From contig NZ_CP013023.1 in NCBI RefSeq assembly GCF_001421015.2, forward strand, positions 2,039,501 to 2,103,500: a stretch of DNA of 64,000 nt, in the 5' to 3' direction. Positions 52,902 through 61,687 of this stretch are shown here, piece by piece (position 1 is the stretch's first letter; each line of letters opens with the position of its first letter). A model generated the notes under the pieces. It did no database searches and was not told the DNA's origin. It was given only the letters and a program-made list of their open reading frames with translations. Both the position numbers and the translations under genes were made by a program. This DNA comes from Paenibacillus bovis. GTDB lineage: Bacteria > Bacillota > Bacilli > Paenibacillales > Paenibacillaceae.

Positions 52902-53921
52902 ATGAATTACCGCTATCCGTTGTTGAAGACTGTACTTGTATATACCGGTGCTGTATTTCTGATAGGCATGATTGGTCTGTATCTTTATTCCATTATGGGA
53001 CAGCAAGAGGAGCAGCCTGTGGCAATGCCTGTAGTGTCCGTGCTTGCCGATGGACAGCATTACACTATTCGTACTCATGGAGGAACAGTGAGCGATCTGC
53101 TTCGCCAGCAGCATATCCGTCTGGCAGATGATGATCTGCTGCAGCCGCCGGCAGATACAGCATTGTCTAACCGGATGACGATCCGTATTACCCGGGTTAC
53201 CCGTCAGGAAAGTGTGGTTCTGCAAGCTGTTCCCTACGAGACAGTATATTATCAGGACCCTCAATTGGCTCAGGGGCAGCAGCAGATTATTCAGGCCGGC
53301 CGGGAGGGTACTGTCCGCATCACCCGTCTGGCTGATCGTAACGATGGGATAACCGTGTCTGACCGCAGGATGGACCAACAGATGGTACAGCCGTATATTG
53401 CACAGGTTGTCGCTGTAGGGACCCGCTCGCCTGCACAGAATACGCTGAGCGCTCCAGTGCTGACAGCTGCGAAAATAGATCAAGAGGAACAGAAAGCCGT
53501 CCGCCGAGATCAGTCCGAATCATCCGTACCGACAGCCCATCTGTCAACGATGTCAGCCCATTCGGCTGGGATGGTGAACCCCGTAACATCTTACCGCTAT
53601 GAGCTGGCGGCCGAACTTACTGCTTATACAGCGGGGATTGAAAGTACAGGCAAGCAGCCTGGAGACGCCGGGTATGGCGTGACAGCTTCCGGAGCTATCG
53701 TAACAGAAGGACAGACCGTGTCGGTCGATCCAACAGTCATTCCCATGGGCTGGTGGATGTATATTGAAGGTGTAGGCTATCGCAAAGCAGAAGATACGGG
53801 CAGCGCTATCAAAGGAAACAAAATAGACGTTTATATGAACAGTCTGGATGATGCCCGTTCCTTTGGACGGAAGTCAGGCATCAAAGTGTATGTGATCGGA
53901 CCTGATAAACCGGATATGTAA
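52902..53921 (+). CDS. YabE-like secreted cell-wall protein with DUF348, G5 and 3D domains
   Basis: 339 residues. An N-terminal membrane anchor or uncleaved signal (about 10-32) leads to one DUF348-like module (VLADGQHYTIRTHGGTVSDLLRQQHI), a G5-like region (QAVPYETVYYQDPQLAQGQQQIIQAGREGTVRIT), a low-complexity linker, and a C-terminal 3D domain with the three acidic residues (ELTAYTAG, SVDPTVIPMG, EDTGSAIKGNKIDVYM). This is the architecture of the Sps/Rpf-like muralytic proteins. YabE of B. subtilis has more DUF348 copies, so this is a shortened relative. GAAAGGAG precedes the ATG. Confidence 0.9.
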   Translation: MNYRYPLLKTVLVYTGAVFLIGMIGLYLYSIMGQQEEQPVAMPVVSVLADGQHYTIRTHGGTVSDLLRQQHIRLADDDLLQPPADTALSNRMTIRITRVTRQESVVLQAVPYETVYYQDPQLAQGQQQIIQAGREGTVRITRLADRNDGITVSDRRMDQQMVQPYIAQVVAVGTRSPAQNTLSAPVLTAAKIDQEEQKAVRRDQSESSVPTAHLSTMSAHSAGMVNPVTSYRYELAAELTAYTAGIESTGKQPGDAGYGVTASGAIVTEGQTVSVDPTVIPMGWWMYIEGVGYRKAEDTGSAIKGNKIDVYMNSLDDARSFGRKSGIKVYVIGPDKPDM

Positions 53922-54271
53922 GGGGATTTGACGCTATTTTTACAATAATCAGATAAGAATAAATTCTGAAATTTATCATACACGACAGACGTCCGGATAG
54001 GTAGCAATTCAACAATCGAATTTCGCGCTATAAAACAGCATAGCAAAACGGACACCACTTAAAGCCGGTGCCCGCTAAATAAAATATATTCGAATCGTTT
54101 AGAAAAGGTCGTATGTATCCCAGAATGCATAATAGAGTTCATATTATGCATAAGAGGTCTCTATGCTCCTCGTGGACACAGAGACCTCTTGCTGGAAAAG
54201 GGAATAAAAGAATTATGCTTCACAATAATCCTCGTGATCCTGCACGTCAGTCCATAATGACCGACTTATTC
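53922..54271. other. Convergent intergenic region before speD
   Basis: No gene. It contains a perfect 10-bp inverted repeat ATGCATAATA (54125-54134) / TATTATGCAT (54142-54151) directly abutting a perfect terminator hairpin (54152-54190), and a weaker GGACACC/GGTGCCC hairpin near 54050-54074. Confidence 0.6.
54152..54190. terminator. Terminator between the YabE-like gene and speD
   Basis: AAGAGGTCTCT (54152-54162) and AGAGACCTCTT (54180-54190) form a perfect 11-bp stem with a 17-nt loop between convergent genes. Confidence 0.78.
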
Positions 54272-55090
54272 TTATTCGTCCTTATCGTCGATATTTTTGG
54301 CGTAATAGATCTCATCCATTTCGCGGGTTAATCGCTTGGTGATCTGTGCCTGCTCTTCTTCGGACAGGGACTCTTTGGTATAACCAAACAGATAATTATC
54401 CAGATCGAATTCTTTCAGTTTACATTTGGTATGGAAAATATTCTCCTGGTATACATTCACATCGATCATATGGTACATATCCTGAACTTCATCCGGGATA
54501 AAGTTCTGAATCGAGCTGATATCATGATCGATAAACAATTTGTGTCCTTCAATATCGCGCGTAAAACCGCGAACCCGGTAATCCATCGTCATAATATCCG
54601 TATCAAACGAATGAATCATAAAGTTCAATGCCTTGAGCGGAGAAATCTCGCCGCAGGTGGATACATCAATATCGGCACGGAACGTGCTAATACCTTCATC
54701 GGGATGATATTCGGGATACGTATGCACGGTAATATGGCTCTTGTCCAGATGCATCAGTACATGCTCTGGCAATGGGCCTGGAGATTCTTCGAATGAAGCG
54801 TTCGGTGCTGTTTCTACCGGTCCTTCGGAGATCAGCATCGTTACGCTGGCACCTTGTGGTACATAGTCCTGTTTGGCTACATTCAGTACATGAGCTCCGA
54901 TAATATCCGATACATTGGTCAGAATTTTGCTCAGGCGATCGGCATTATACTGCTCGTCAATATATTCCAGATAGGCTTCCCGTTCCTCTTTGGTACGGGT
55001 ATAGCAGATATCATACATATTGAAGCTGAGTGATTTGGTCAGGTTGTTAAAGTTGTGAAGTTGGATACGTTCTTGCTTGGTTAACCCCAT
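54272..55090 (-). CDS. speD: S-adenosylmethionine decarboxylase proenzyme
   Basis: Makes decarboxylated SAM, the aminopropyl donor for spermidine. 272 residues, so the long proteobacterial-type form, not the ~125-residue SpeH of Bacillus. Self-cleavage at Lys117-Ser118 in [19 protein letters not shown] would create the pyruvoyl group; Cys146 in [14 protein letters not shown] is the proton donor. AGGGGG lies before the ATG. It is monocistronic, with no speE nearby. Confidence 0.94.
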   Translation of the reverse strand: MGLTKQERIQLHNFNNLTKSLSFNMYDICYTRTKEEREAYLEYIDEQYNADRLSKILTNVSDIIGAHVLNVAKQDYVPQGASVTMLISEGPVETAPNASFEESPGPLPEHVLMHLDKSHITVHTYPEYHPDEGISTFRADIDVSTCGEISPLKALNFMIHSFDTDIMTMDYRVRGFTRDIEGHKLFIDHDISSIQNFIPDEVQDMYHMIDVNVYQENIFHTKCKLKEFDLDNYLFGYTKESLSEEEQAQITKRLTREMDEIYYAKNIDDKDE

Positions 55091-55477
55091 ATTTGGTTAC
55101 CCCCTGTTGTCAATGAGTGTGGGTGTATGGATATCGTTGATGTCATAGATGAGAAGTATGGATTGGATGTACAGCCATCAACTTAGCCAGTCAGCATAAC
55201 TGCCTGTGCGCCCCGGTTGAAACACTGTTAATTTACCCAATCTACTCATTCAAAAACAGAAGTTGGTTCTGCCGCATCTTCCCCGTTATAGATCGGAAGC
55301 TTCGAGGGAGTCTGTTGATCACATACGCACCCATGATAACAGATGACGTACAGGATATCCATAGCAGCCCAATGATCTTCTATGTATCCAGCTATACGGC
55401 AGCATGGAAAGCGATCGTTATGATCAGGTATCGTATAGTCAGCATGGCTTGTTCGTAACGGCAAAAGGAGATACGGA

Positions 55478-55585
55478 ATGGCCTATCCAGTCGCAGGCAG
55501 ACAGACGGCTGAACCAGCTGAGAGCTGGTCCTCACCGTCTATCTGCCGGACTGAAAAGGTTATGGTAAAAGCATATTGGAAATAA
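55478..55585 (+). CDS. Possible 35-residue small protein (weak)
   Basis: ATG at 55478 is 7 nt after AAAAGGAG, and a 35-codon frame runs to TAA at 55583. The peptide (MAYPVAGRQTAEPAESW...) has no recognisable feature. Most of the frame is occupied by the hairpin at 55496-55547, so the coding potential may be accidental or the frame may be a leader peptide. Confidence 0.22.
   Translation: MAYPVAGRQTAEPAESWSSPSICRTEKVMVKAYWK
55496..55547. other. Strong two-stage hairpin
   Basis: Outer arms GGCAGACAGACGG and CCGTCTATCTGCC match at 12 of 13 positions; inner ACCAGCT (55513-55519) and AGCTGGT (55523-55529) pair perfectly around a GAG triloop. No T-tract follows on either strand. Confidence 0.65.
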
Positions 55586-55618
55586 CAATCAATACAATAA
55601 TCAGGCTGCATCTACGAT

Positions 55619-55897
55619 TTAGACAGGTGTTCTCAGACTGCCGATGCCGGATTGGGATTTGTTCATGGCGGAAATATACTTGTCGTTTACGACCAGATAC
55701 GTATCCGGCGATGTCTGAATAATGATTCGCTCCCGGGTACCATACGGACATTTGATCAGAGCCGGATGGTCTTCGGGAACAGGCATATCGGGATGAATAG
55801 CGACATGGACGGCCTCACCGAGAGGGATCTCAATCTTGGACTGCTGCCAGTCAATGACCAGCTGTTCTTCATCACGGGCAACTCGGATACCAGACAT
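55619..55897 (-). CDS. SunI/YnzG-like small protein
   Basis: 92-residue soluble protein, mostly beta. The pattern EEQLVIDWQQSKIEIPLGEAVHV, then CPYGTRERIIIQTSPDTYLVVN, resembles the SunI/YnzG family (a PH-like fold) as I remember it. SunI gives immunity to sublancin, but most relatives have no known role. AAAAGGAGG precedes the ATG. Monocistronic, between speD and the two-component system. Confidence 0.72.
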   Translation of the reverse strand: MSGIRVARDEEQLVIDWQQSKIEIPLGEAVHVAIHPDMPVPEDHPALIKCPYGTRERIIIQTSPDTYLVVNDKYISAMNKSQSGIGSLRTPV

Positions 55898-55945
55898 CGT
55901 AATTCCTCCTTTTCCATGTGATCATGCGACAGAGTAAATAGCTAA

Positions 55946-55998
55946 AGGCTGTTTAATCAATGAATGGCACAAAGTGTCCGGCAATGATCATACAGCCT
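55946..55998 (-). terminator. Imperfect hairpin after the histidine kinase gene
   Basis: AGGCTGT (55946-55952) and ACAGCCT (55992-55998) close a stem with inner GGCAC/GTGTC pairing. It lies just past the 3' end of the minus-strand kinase gene; the trailing T-tract is weak. Confidence 0.45.
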
Positions 55999-56042
55999 CT
56001 ATACCAATAGATTACCCAATCAGACCATGGTGTCAAGCACCT

Positions 56043-57386
56043 TTATACAGAGGAAGCAGGGTCGATGCGATAGTGGATAAGTGTAAAGCGAGCGCCTCCC
56101 AACGGTGAGGTACCGCATACCAGTTCGGCATGCAGCCGGGAAGCAATCTGGCTGCTGATCGCCAGTCCCAGACCGGTCACCCCATTGGTACCGGCATAAT
56201 ATCGTTGGAAAATATGCTCCTGTTCTTCGGCTGCAATACCCGGGCCGTCATCGTCGACATGAATCATCCAGTCCATCGGTTGCTGATCAGGCTGTTCCAG
56301 AGAAAGCATTACCTGCCCGTTGGTATGACGAACCGCATTTTGCAGCAGATTCAGCAGCACCTGAAATAGCTGCTCTGCCGCAATATCGACTGTCAACGAT
56401 TCTCCCTGTACCTGTAGTTGAATCTGCTGCTGCTGGGCACCCGGCTGCAGCAGATAGACCGCTTCTTCGAGCATACTGCGCAGATCAACCTGGGTAACCG
56501 GCCATTCTTCGTCCACACTCTCCAGTCGGGACAGCTGCAGTAATTTGCCTACCATATCGATCAGGCGCTGGGACTGGGTAGAAATAATATGGAGACCCTG
56601 TTCGGCCGGAAGTACCTGATCCTGTATAGCATATACGTATCCCTGGATAGACATCAGCGGAGTCTTCAGTTCATGGGACACATTTTGCAAAAATTCCAGC
56701 TGATGCCGATGATGCAGCTGCAATCGATCGGCCATCAGCTGAAAGGTGCTGATCAGTTCCCCTATTTCGGTATGATCCGCCTGTAAAAAAGGTTCCTTGG
56801 ACATGCGGTGTGGCTCATACGTACTCACCGCTTCCTTTAACCGATTCAGCGGCTGAACCATACGCCATACCGCAAACAACCCAATCAGCAAAATAACGAT
56901 AAAGCTGGCGGCAATCGACAGCAGTGTCGTACGCAGCAGCGGAATATACAGCGCTCGCAGAGAAGACAGCGGTGAATATAAAATCACCCGAAAAGGCTGA
57001 TGAATCAGCCGGGCTTCACTGTACAGTACTTTGGTATTGTGCAGCTGCAGAATGCCTTCCCGATTGGCCGGAAAGCCATTCATCCGTGTACCTACTTCGT
57101 CGGCATTGCTGGAAGCCACTACTTTATTCTGCATATCTAGTACAAAATAATCTGCATAAAACAGTGTGTCTTTGATAAAAAAGCGAAAGCTGTCACTGTC
57201 CAGACTATCCATATCATCGGTATTCAGAATATGAACCGCCTTGATCGTCTGTTCATTAAGCTGGTGCTTGACCTGATTGAGCAGCAGATCATCGATTAGA
57301 CGGATAAATAGTATGACCGTAATCGCGACAGTCACGAGCATGCCTGCGCACAGTGCCAGCAGCATTTTGCTGCGGATGGTTTTCAT
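56043..57386 (-). CDS. Two-component sensor histidine kinase (HAMP, HisKA, HATPase)
   Basis: 447-residue membrane kinase. Membrane helices at about 8-30 and 152-174 enclose a 120-residue extracellular sensor; a HAMP domain follows, then HisKA with phospho-His238 in NVSHELKTPLMSIQGY and a HATPase domain with NLLQNAVRHT, DDDGPGIAAEEQEHIF and TGLGLAIS. Its ATG overlaps the regulator stop by four bases. It resembles PhoR/BceS-unrelated class I kinases; the stimulus is unknown. No transporter is adjacent. Confidence 0.92.
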   Translation of the reverse strand: MKTIRSKMLLALCAGMLVTVAITVILFIRLIDDLLLNQVKHQLNEQTIKAVHILNTDDMDSLDSDSFRFFIKDTLFYADYFVLDMQNKVVASSNADEVGTRMNGFPANREGILQLHNTKVLYSEARLIHQPFRVILYSPLSSLRALYIPLLRTTLLSIAASFIVILLIGLFAVWRMVQPLNRLKEAVSTYEPHRMSKEPFLQADHTEIGELISTFQLMADRLQLHHRHQLEFLQNVSHELKTPLMSIQGYVYAIQDQVLPAEQGLHIISTQSQRLIDMVGKLLQLSRLESVDEEWPVTQVDLRSMLEEAVYLLQPGAQQQQIQLQVQGESLTVDIAAEQLFQVLLNLLQNAVRHTNGQVMLSLEQPDQQPMDWMIHVDDDGPGIAAEEQEHIFQRYYAGTNGVTGLGLAISSQIASRLHAELVCGTSPLGGARFTLIHYRIDPASSV

Positions 57387-58144
57387 GATTCATGTACAGC
57401 AGCTTTGTAGCCGAATCCCCATACCGTATCAATAGTCAGTGTGGAATGGTACTGTACCAGCTTTTTGCGGATTCGTTTGACCAGATCATCCACTACACGT
57501 ACTTCACCGAAAAAGTCATAATTCCATACTTGCTGAATCAGCTGTTCCCGGCTGAATGGACGCTGCAGATGAGTAGCCAGGAACAGCAGTAGCTCAAATT
57601 CCCGCGCAGTCAGAGACAGTTCATGTCCCTGTACCATAACCTGCCGGAATTCCTCGGAAATCTGCAGGTTGCCTGCGTGGGTAAAAGCAGATCCCGGCTG
57701 TGTGGATCGATCAGGGGACACACTGCCGGAGCCCGCATGTTCTGTAGAAGAGAGGACTGCTGCTTCGGCAGCCAGCTTGCTGCTCTGAATCAGCCGCAGC
57801 ATACTTTTGACCCGTGCAACCAGCTCCCGCGGATTGAACGGCTTGCTCAGAAAATCATTGCAGCCCAGTTCAAGTCCATTTAGCCGGTCGACTTCTTCTC
57901 CCCGTGCAGAGATCATAATGATGGGAATCTCGCTAAAAGTACGCAGTTCGGTCAGCAGGGTGAGTCCATCGATGCCCGGCATCATGATGTCCAGAATCAG
58001 ACAATCGGGCTGCAGGGCACGTACATGCTCCAGCAGATCCCGGCCATGTGCGAACGAGGATACTTCATATTGTTCTTTTATCAAATAGCTGCTAATTAGC
58101 TGAAGGATGTAAGGATCATCATCCACTACAAATATACGGGTCAT
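57383..58144 (-). CDS. OmpR-family response regulator
   Basis: 253 residues: a receiver (1-118) with DDDP, Asp52 in LDIMMPGIDG and Lys in LSKPFNPRE, and a winged-helix DNA-binding domain (about 160-250) with LTAREFELLLFLATHLQRPFSREQL and VRVVDDLVKRIRKKL. The linker between them is unusually long, about 40 residues, and Ser/Gly/Thr-rich. AAAGGTGGG precedes the ATG. It forms an operon with the kinase downstream. The secreted Lys-rich protein gene upstream is separated by a terminator. Confidence 0.93.
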   Translation of the reverse strand: MTRIFVVDDDPYILQLISSYLIKEQYEVSSFAHGRDLLEHVRALQPDCLILDIMMPGIDGLTLLTELRTFSEIPIIMISARGEEVDRLNGLELGCNDFLSKPFNPRELVARVKSMLRLIQSSKLAAEAAVLSSTEHAGSGSVSPDRSTQPGSAFTHAGNLQISEEFRQVMVQGHELSLTAREFELLLFLATHLQRPFSREQLIQQVWNYDFFGEVRVVDDLVKRIRKKLVQYHSTLTIDTVWGFGYKAAVHES

Positions 58145-58276
58145 GCCAAGCCCACCTTTACAGGGAAATAAATAGATGATGCAGAGCCAATACTATGTAA
58201 ATGTTAATGTAACAGATGAACAGAATACATTTCAAAGTTGGCAAACTTTTCCGGGTGACCAGCGGAAGATGATGCC

Positions 58277-58316
58277 AAAAAGACGGAAACTCTTCAGGAG
58301 AGAATTCCGTCTTTTT
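58277..58316. terminator. Terminator after the Lys-rich protein gene
   Basis: AAAAAGACGGAA (58277-58288) and TTCCGTCTTTTT (58305-58316) form a perfect 12-bp stem with TCT/AGA extension; A and T tracts make it bidirectional. Confidence 0.87.
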
Positions 58317-58417
58317 GCAGCGGTTATTAGATAACATATAGACATCAATCGAGAATCAAACATGAATCATGGAGAGTAAGTGTGTGAGCATGACGCGATC
58401 ATAGTGTGATCGTATTT

Positions 58418-58903
58418 TTATTTATGTGTTGCAGGTTGAGTCGTTGTTTTGTGTGCTGCTGCGGAACCGGTTGTTTTGGATACAGGTGCTTTGTGGGTTA
58501 CCGGTGCTGCTTTTTGTGTTTTGTGAGTCAGGTGTGCAGCTTGTTTGGCTTTGTGGGCAGCTTTTTTGTGCACTCTTACTTTGTGTGTAGCCGATTTGCC
58601 TGCTTTGGTTTTATGCGTTTTGGCAGTATGGGGCGCTTTTTTCGCTGTGGAATGAGCGGCTTTTTTGGCAGTTGGTGCTTTTTTGGTTACCGGTGCTTTG
58701 TGACTGGCAGTACCGGAAGTTTTGGAAGTAACAGGCGCTTTGGTAATCAGCGGCTTGGCAGCAGCTGTAGATTTGGCGGATTCAACTTTTTTGGCTGGTG
58801 TGGCTGGAGTAGCGACAGGGGTAGCGGCGAATACGCTGCTTGCTCCTCCCAGTACAGTTACGGCTGTTAACAATGCTGCTGCGTTTTTGGACCATTTTTT
58901 CAT
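58418..58903 (-). CDS. Secreted Lys/Ala/Thr/His-rich histone-like protein
   Basis: 161 residues. A clear signal peptide (MKKWSKNAAALLTAVTVLGGASSVFA, cleavage near residue 26) is followed by about 135 residues made of Lys, Ala, Thr, His, Pro and Ser in repeats such as KKAPTAKKAAHSTAKKAPHTAKTHKTKAG and HKAPV, with almost no hydrophobic or acidic residues. The composition resembles the histone H1 tail, but the signal places it outside the membrane, perhaps bound to teichoic acid, DNA or peptidoglycan. CGAGGTGA precedes the ATG. I recognise no family. Confidence 0.78.
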   Translation of the reverse strand: MKKWSKNAAALLTAVTVLGGASSVFAATPVATPATPAKKVESAKSTAAAKPLITKAPVTSKTSGTASHKAPVTKKAPTAKKAAHSTAKKAPHTAKTHKTKAGKSATHKVRVHKKAAHKAKQAAHLTHKTQKAAPVTHKAPVSKTTGSAAAHKTTTQPATHK

Positions 58904-59098
58904 TACAGTCACCTCGTTGGTAGGATATAAGCAATCTGTCATGCGGAGTGAAGGAGGATGAAGCGCTTGGATGAGGATACAATACTGTATCCGGGCTCGT
59001 CCGCTGCTCACTCCGAATGACTGGCTGCTGATTTAAGTTCATCTTACCAGTGGATTATGTGAGAACCGTGGGAGAGATGTGTGAAAAGTATATGAAAA

Positions 59099-60424
59099 TC
59101 AGTGAGATGGCGGAATGGTATGGGAACGGGTTCGCATCACACACAGAAAAACCACCGCAATCAGCACCGGATACCAAATCGCCCAGCCGGAAAAAGGAAA
59201 AATCACAGCTGTTGAAACAAACGAGATCCAGCTAATAATCACGCCTATGCGATATCCGCGCAGCAGCCGTATCCCTGCTGCACAGCCTGCCAGATAGGTA
59301 AGAATAAATGCCGCATTGGGCAGCTGAATCAGTAGAGAAAGAGACAGAATATGACTGCTGTACAATAGCAGTATAGTAACAAAGCATCCGGTCAGAAAAA
59401 GCAGGCCGCCTACAGGAGTCTGGTAGCGTCGTGACAATCTGCTCATCCAGCGCGGAGCATATCCCTGTCGCGACAGGGCATAGGCAACCCGGGAAGCAGC
59501 CCCGACGTAGGCGATAATAGTAGCTGTACAGATAAATAAGCCGGTTAACCCTGCGAGTACTGCGCCCCATGAGCCCATTGTGCTGCTGATCATCCAGACC
59601 AGCGATGTATCCGAGCCTCCATGTAAATAACTCTGCGTACCGACAGCAGCCAGAGCTGTCAGAAAGTACAGCACGCCTACCACCACAGCTGCTATCGTAA
59701 TTCCGCGGACAGCCGCCTGCTGCGGATCACGGAATTCTTCCGACATATGGGAGACAGCTTCCCAGCCGATAAAGCACCAGAACAACATCGCTGCCGCTTG
59801 ACCGACAGGCAGCCAGCCATGAGGCAGGAACGGGGTGAAATGTACGGGCTGTATATGCGGCATAGCTACTGCAATAGCAAAAACAAGTACAGCTACAATA
59901 GAAAGGACAACCGCGATCTGCAGACGTCCTGCCAGCTGCATACCGATCCAGTTGGTAATCAGTCCGATCGCGAGAATCAGCGCAGCCAGCCCAATCCGTA
60001 CCGTATCGCTCCATCCCATTGCTGCTGTCATATAGCCAGCTCCAGTGAGTGCAGCGATCGGCGCACCGATCGGTACCGACATGAGGAAAAACCAGCCTGC
60101 CAGCGCCCCGGCTCGTGGACCGAAAGCCAGTGTGACAAAATGTGATACACCGCCTGCGTTGGGGAACCGTGCAGAAAGCAGTCCCATGGACAAAGCCATA
60201 GGCAAAATTAGCAGCGTCATAAATCCCCAGGCGAGCAGTGAAGCAGGACCGGCCATCTCGGCAGCGAGACCTGGAGCAATTAGTATTCCGGAGCCGAGTA
60301 CGGCGCCAATATACAGTGCTACTGCCTGAGACAGTCCAATAGTAGGGCGGAGGCTATGCGCCTGCAGAGCTGTATTTTCAGTAGAAGATGGATTATGCGG
60401 TGTATGGTTAGGTAACGATGACAT
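59099..60424 (-). CDS. APC family amino-acid permease (YjeH-like)
   Basis: 441 residues, twelve membrane helices. GLSQAVALYIGAVLGSGILIAPGLAAE carries the conserved first-helix motif; RFPNAGGVSHFVTLAFGPRAGALAGWFFLMSVPIGAP and MLFWCFIGWEAVSHMSEEFRDP resemble the E. coli YjeH exporter of methionine and branched-chain amino acids. AGGAG precedes the ATG. It is divergent from a LysR regulator, a common arrangement for an exporter and its activator. Import rather than export cannot be excluded. Confidence 0.88.
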   Translation of the reverse strand: MSSLPNHTPHNPSSTENTALQAHSLRPTIGLSQAVALYIGAVLGSGILIAPGLAAEMAGPASLLAWGFMTLLILPMALSMGLLSARFPNAGGVSHFVTLAFGPRAGALAGWFFLMSVPIGAPIAALTGAGYMTAAMGWSDTVRIGLAALILAIGLITNWIGMQLAGRLQIAVVLSIVAVLVFAIAVAMPHIQPVHFTPFLPHGWLPVGQAAAMLFWCFIGWEAVSHMSEEFRDPQQAAVRGITIAAVVVGVLYFLTALAAVGTQSYLHGGSDTSLVWMISSTMGSWGAVLAGLTGLFICTATIIAYVGAASRVAYALSRQGYAPRWMSRLSRRYQTPVGGLLFLTGCFVTILLLYSSHILSLSLLIQLPNAAFILTYLAGCAAGIRLLRGYRIGVIISWISFVSTAVIFPFSGWAIWYPVLIAVVFLCVMRTRSHTIPPSH

Positions 60425-60507
60425 ATTAACTCCTGCTTTCCTTGTTATTTTCTACAGAGTAGCAGATAATGGTTCCATCGGAAAAACGGAAGTTATGAAT
60501 GATATTC

Positions 60508-60522
60508 ATCGGTATTACCGAT
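60508..60522. promoter_or_regulatory. LysR-type operator palindrome between the permease and lysR genes
   Basis: ATCGGTATTACCGAT is a perfect 15-bp palindrome of the T-N11-A type used by LysR regulators. It lies 26 nt before the lysR start and about 85 nt before the divergent permease, so it can control both. Confidence 0.6.
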
Positions 60523-60547
60523 AGATGATAAGGAGTGGAACGAAAAT

Positions 60548-61462
60548 ATGGAGTCCAGACACTTATTTACTTTTTTGACAGTAGTGGAGACCGGGAGCTT
60601 CACACGGGCTGCTCACAAGCTTGATTATGCTCAATCCAGTATCACCGCACAGATTCAGGCATTGGAGCAGGAGCTAAACACACCACTATTCGACCGCATT
60701 AACAAAAAGATCCTGTTGACTGATGCCGGACGGAGGCTGCTGCCTTATGCCCAGGAGATTGCCCGGATGCACGATATGGCGCGGGAGATTGTTCGCTCCT
60801 CGAACGAACCGGGAGGAACATTGAATATTGGTGCACCAGAGTCGCTGGCTGCTTGCCGCCTGCCAGGGATCATTCGCGAATTTCGCGACCGTTATCCGAA
60901 TGTACGCATGATTCTCAGACCGGGCAGCTGTCTGGAACTCAAGGAAATGGTGCGTCGGGGCGAACTGGATATTGTATTTACCCTGCTGCCGGAAGAGCAG
61001 GAACGGGATCTGTATATGGAGACACTGGTGGAGGAACGGATGACGCTGGTGGCGCCGCTAGAGCATCCACTTGTTCGGCAGCAGACTGTGCAGCCGGAAG
61101 ATCTGCGAGAAGAGACGATTTTGCATACGGAGACCGGGTGTCTGTATCGTGCGCTCTTCGAACAGCACCTGAACCGGCACGGTATATTTACAGATCCCAG
61201 TCTGGAGTTCTGGAGTATTGAAGCGATCAAGCAGTGTGTAATAGCAGGGCTGGGATTGAGCTTTTTGCCGCTGATGACTGTCCGCAGTGAACTGGAAGAA
61301 GGCAAGCTGGCTGCACTTGCCTGGAACGACGAGAATCAGCGTGTCTGCACACAGATGGTCTATCATCTCAAAAAGTGGCAGTCGCCGTCTTTTATGGCTT
61401 TTGTGGAATTGGCACGTGCTCATGCTATCGGGTGGCGCGAAGAATTTACTGCTATCAGATAA
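60548..61462 (+). CDS. LysR family transcriptional regulator
   Basis: 304 residues. The N-terminal winged helix-turn-helix FLTVVETGSFTRAAHKLDYAQSSITAQIQALEQELNTPLFDRINKKILLTDAGRRLLPYA is complete; the co-inducer domain (about 90-295) has the LNIGAPESLAACRLPGIIREF opening and GLGLSFLPLMTV closing segments. AAGGAG precedes the ATG. Divergent from the APC permease, which it probably regulates together with itself through the palindrome at 60508. Confidence 0.93.
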   Translation: MESRHLFTFLTVVETGSFTRAAHKLDYAQSSITAQIQALEQELNTPLFDRINKKILLTDAGRRLLPYAQEIARMHDMAREIVRSSNEPGGTLNIGAPESLAACRLPGIIREFRDRYPNVRMILRPGSCLELKEMVRRGELDIVFTLLPEEQERDLYMETLVEERMTLVAPLEHPLVRQQTVQPEDLREETILHTETGCLYRALFEQHLNRHGIFTDPSLEFWSIEAIKQCVIAGLGLSFLPLMTVRSELEEGKLAALAWNDENQRVCTQMVYHLKKWQSPSFMAFVELARAHAIGWREEFTAIR

Positions 61463-61638
61463 GAATTGCAGATGAGTAAGAAGCCCAGACGAATAAGAAG
61501 TATAGGCAGATAAAAAAGCAGCAACGAATAAATTGCCAAGATAATCGCAAAAATAGACAGACAAGAAGCAGAAAAACGGTAACAAGCATATATTCTAAAA
61601 AGAAAAAACATATCTACTGAAAAGAAACAACATTTAAA

Positions 61639-61665
61639 AAGCTGCTATCTCGTAGATAGCAGCTT
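61639..61665 (-). terminator. Terminator after the SDR gene
   Basis: AAGCTGCTATCT (61639-61650) and AGATAGCAGCTT (61654-61665) pair perfectly around a CGT triloop; on the minus strand a TTTTT tract follows. The A-rich stretch 61463-61638 holds no gene. Confidence 0.85.
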
Positions 61666-61687
61666 GTAGTCGATACAGGTTGGTAGA

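Larger units (their letters stand above)
55091..55618. other. Long intergenic region with a two-stage hairpin
   Basis: No convincing gene over 60 codons. It contains a strong hairpin (55496-55547) and a possible 35-codon frame with a good ribosome binding site (55478-55585). The remainder shows no promoter or riboswitch I can name. Confidence 0.5.

Noticed and set aside
55246..55464. 72-codon minus-strand frame
   Set aside because: No site upstream and no similarity to known families; composition looks random.
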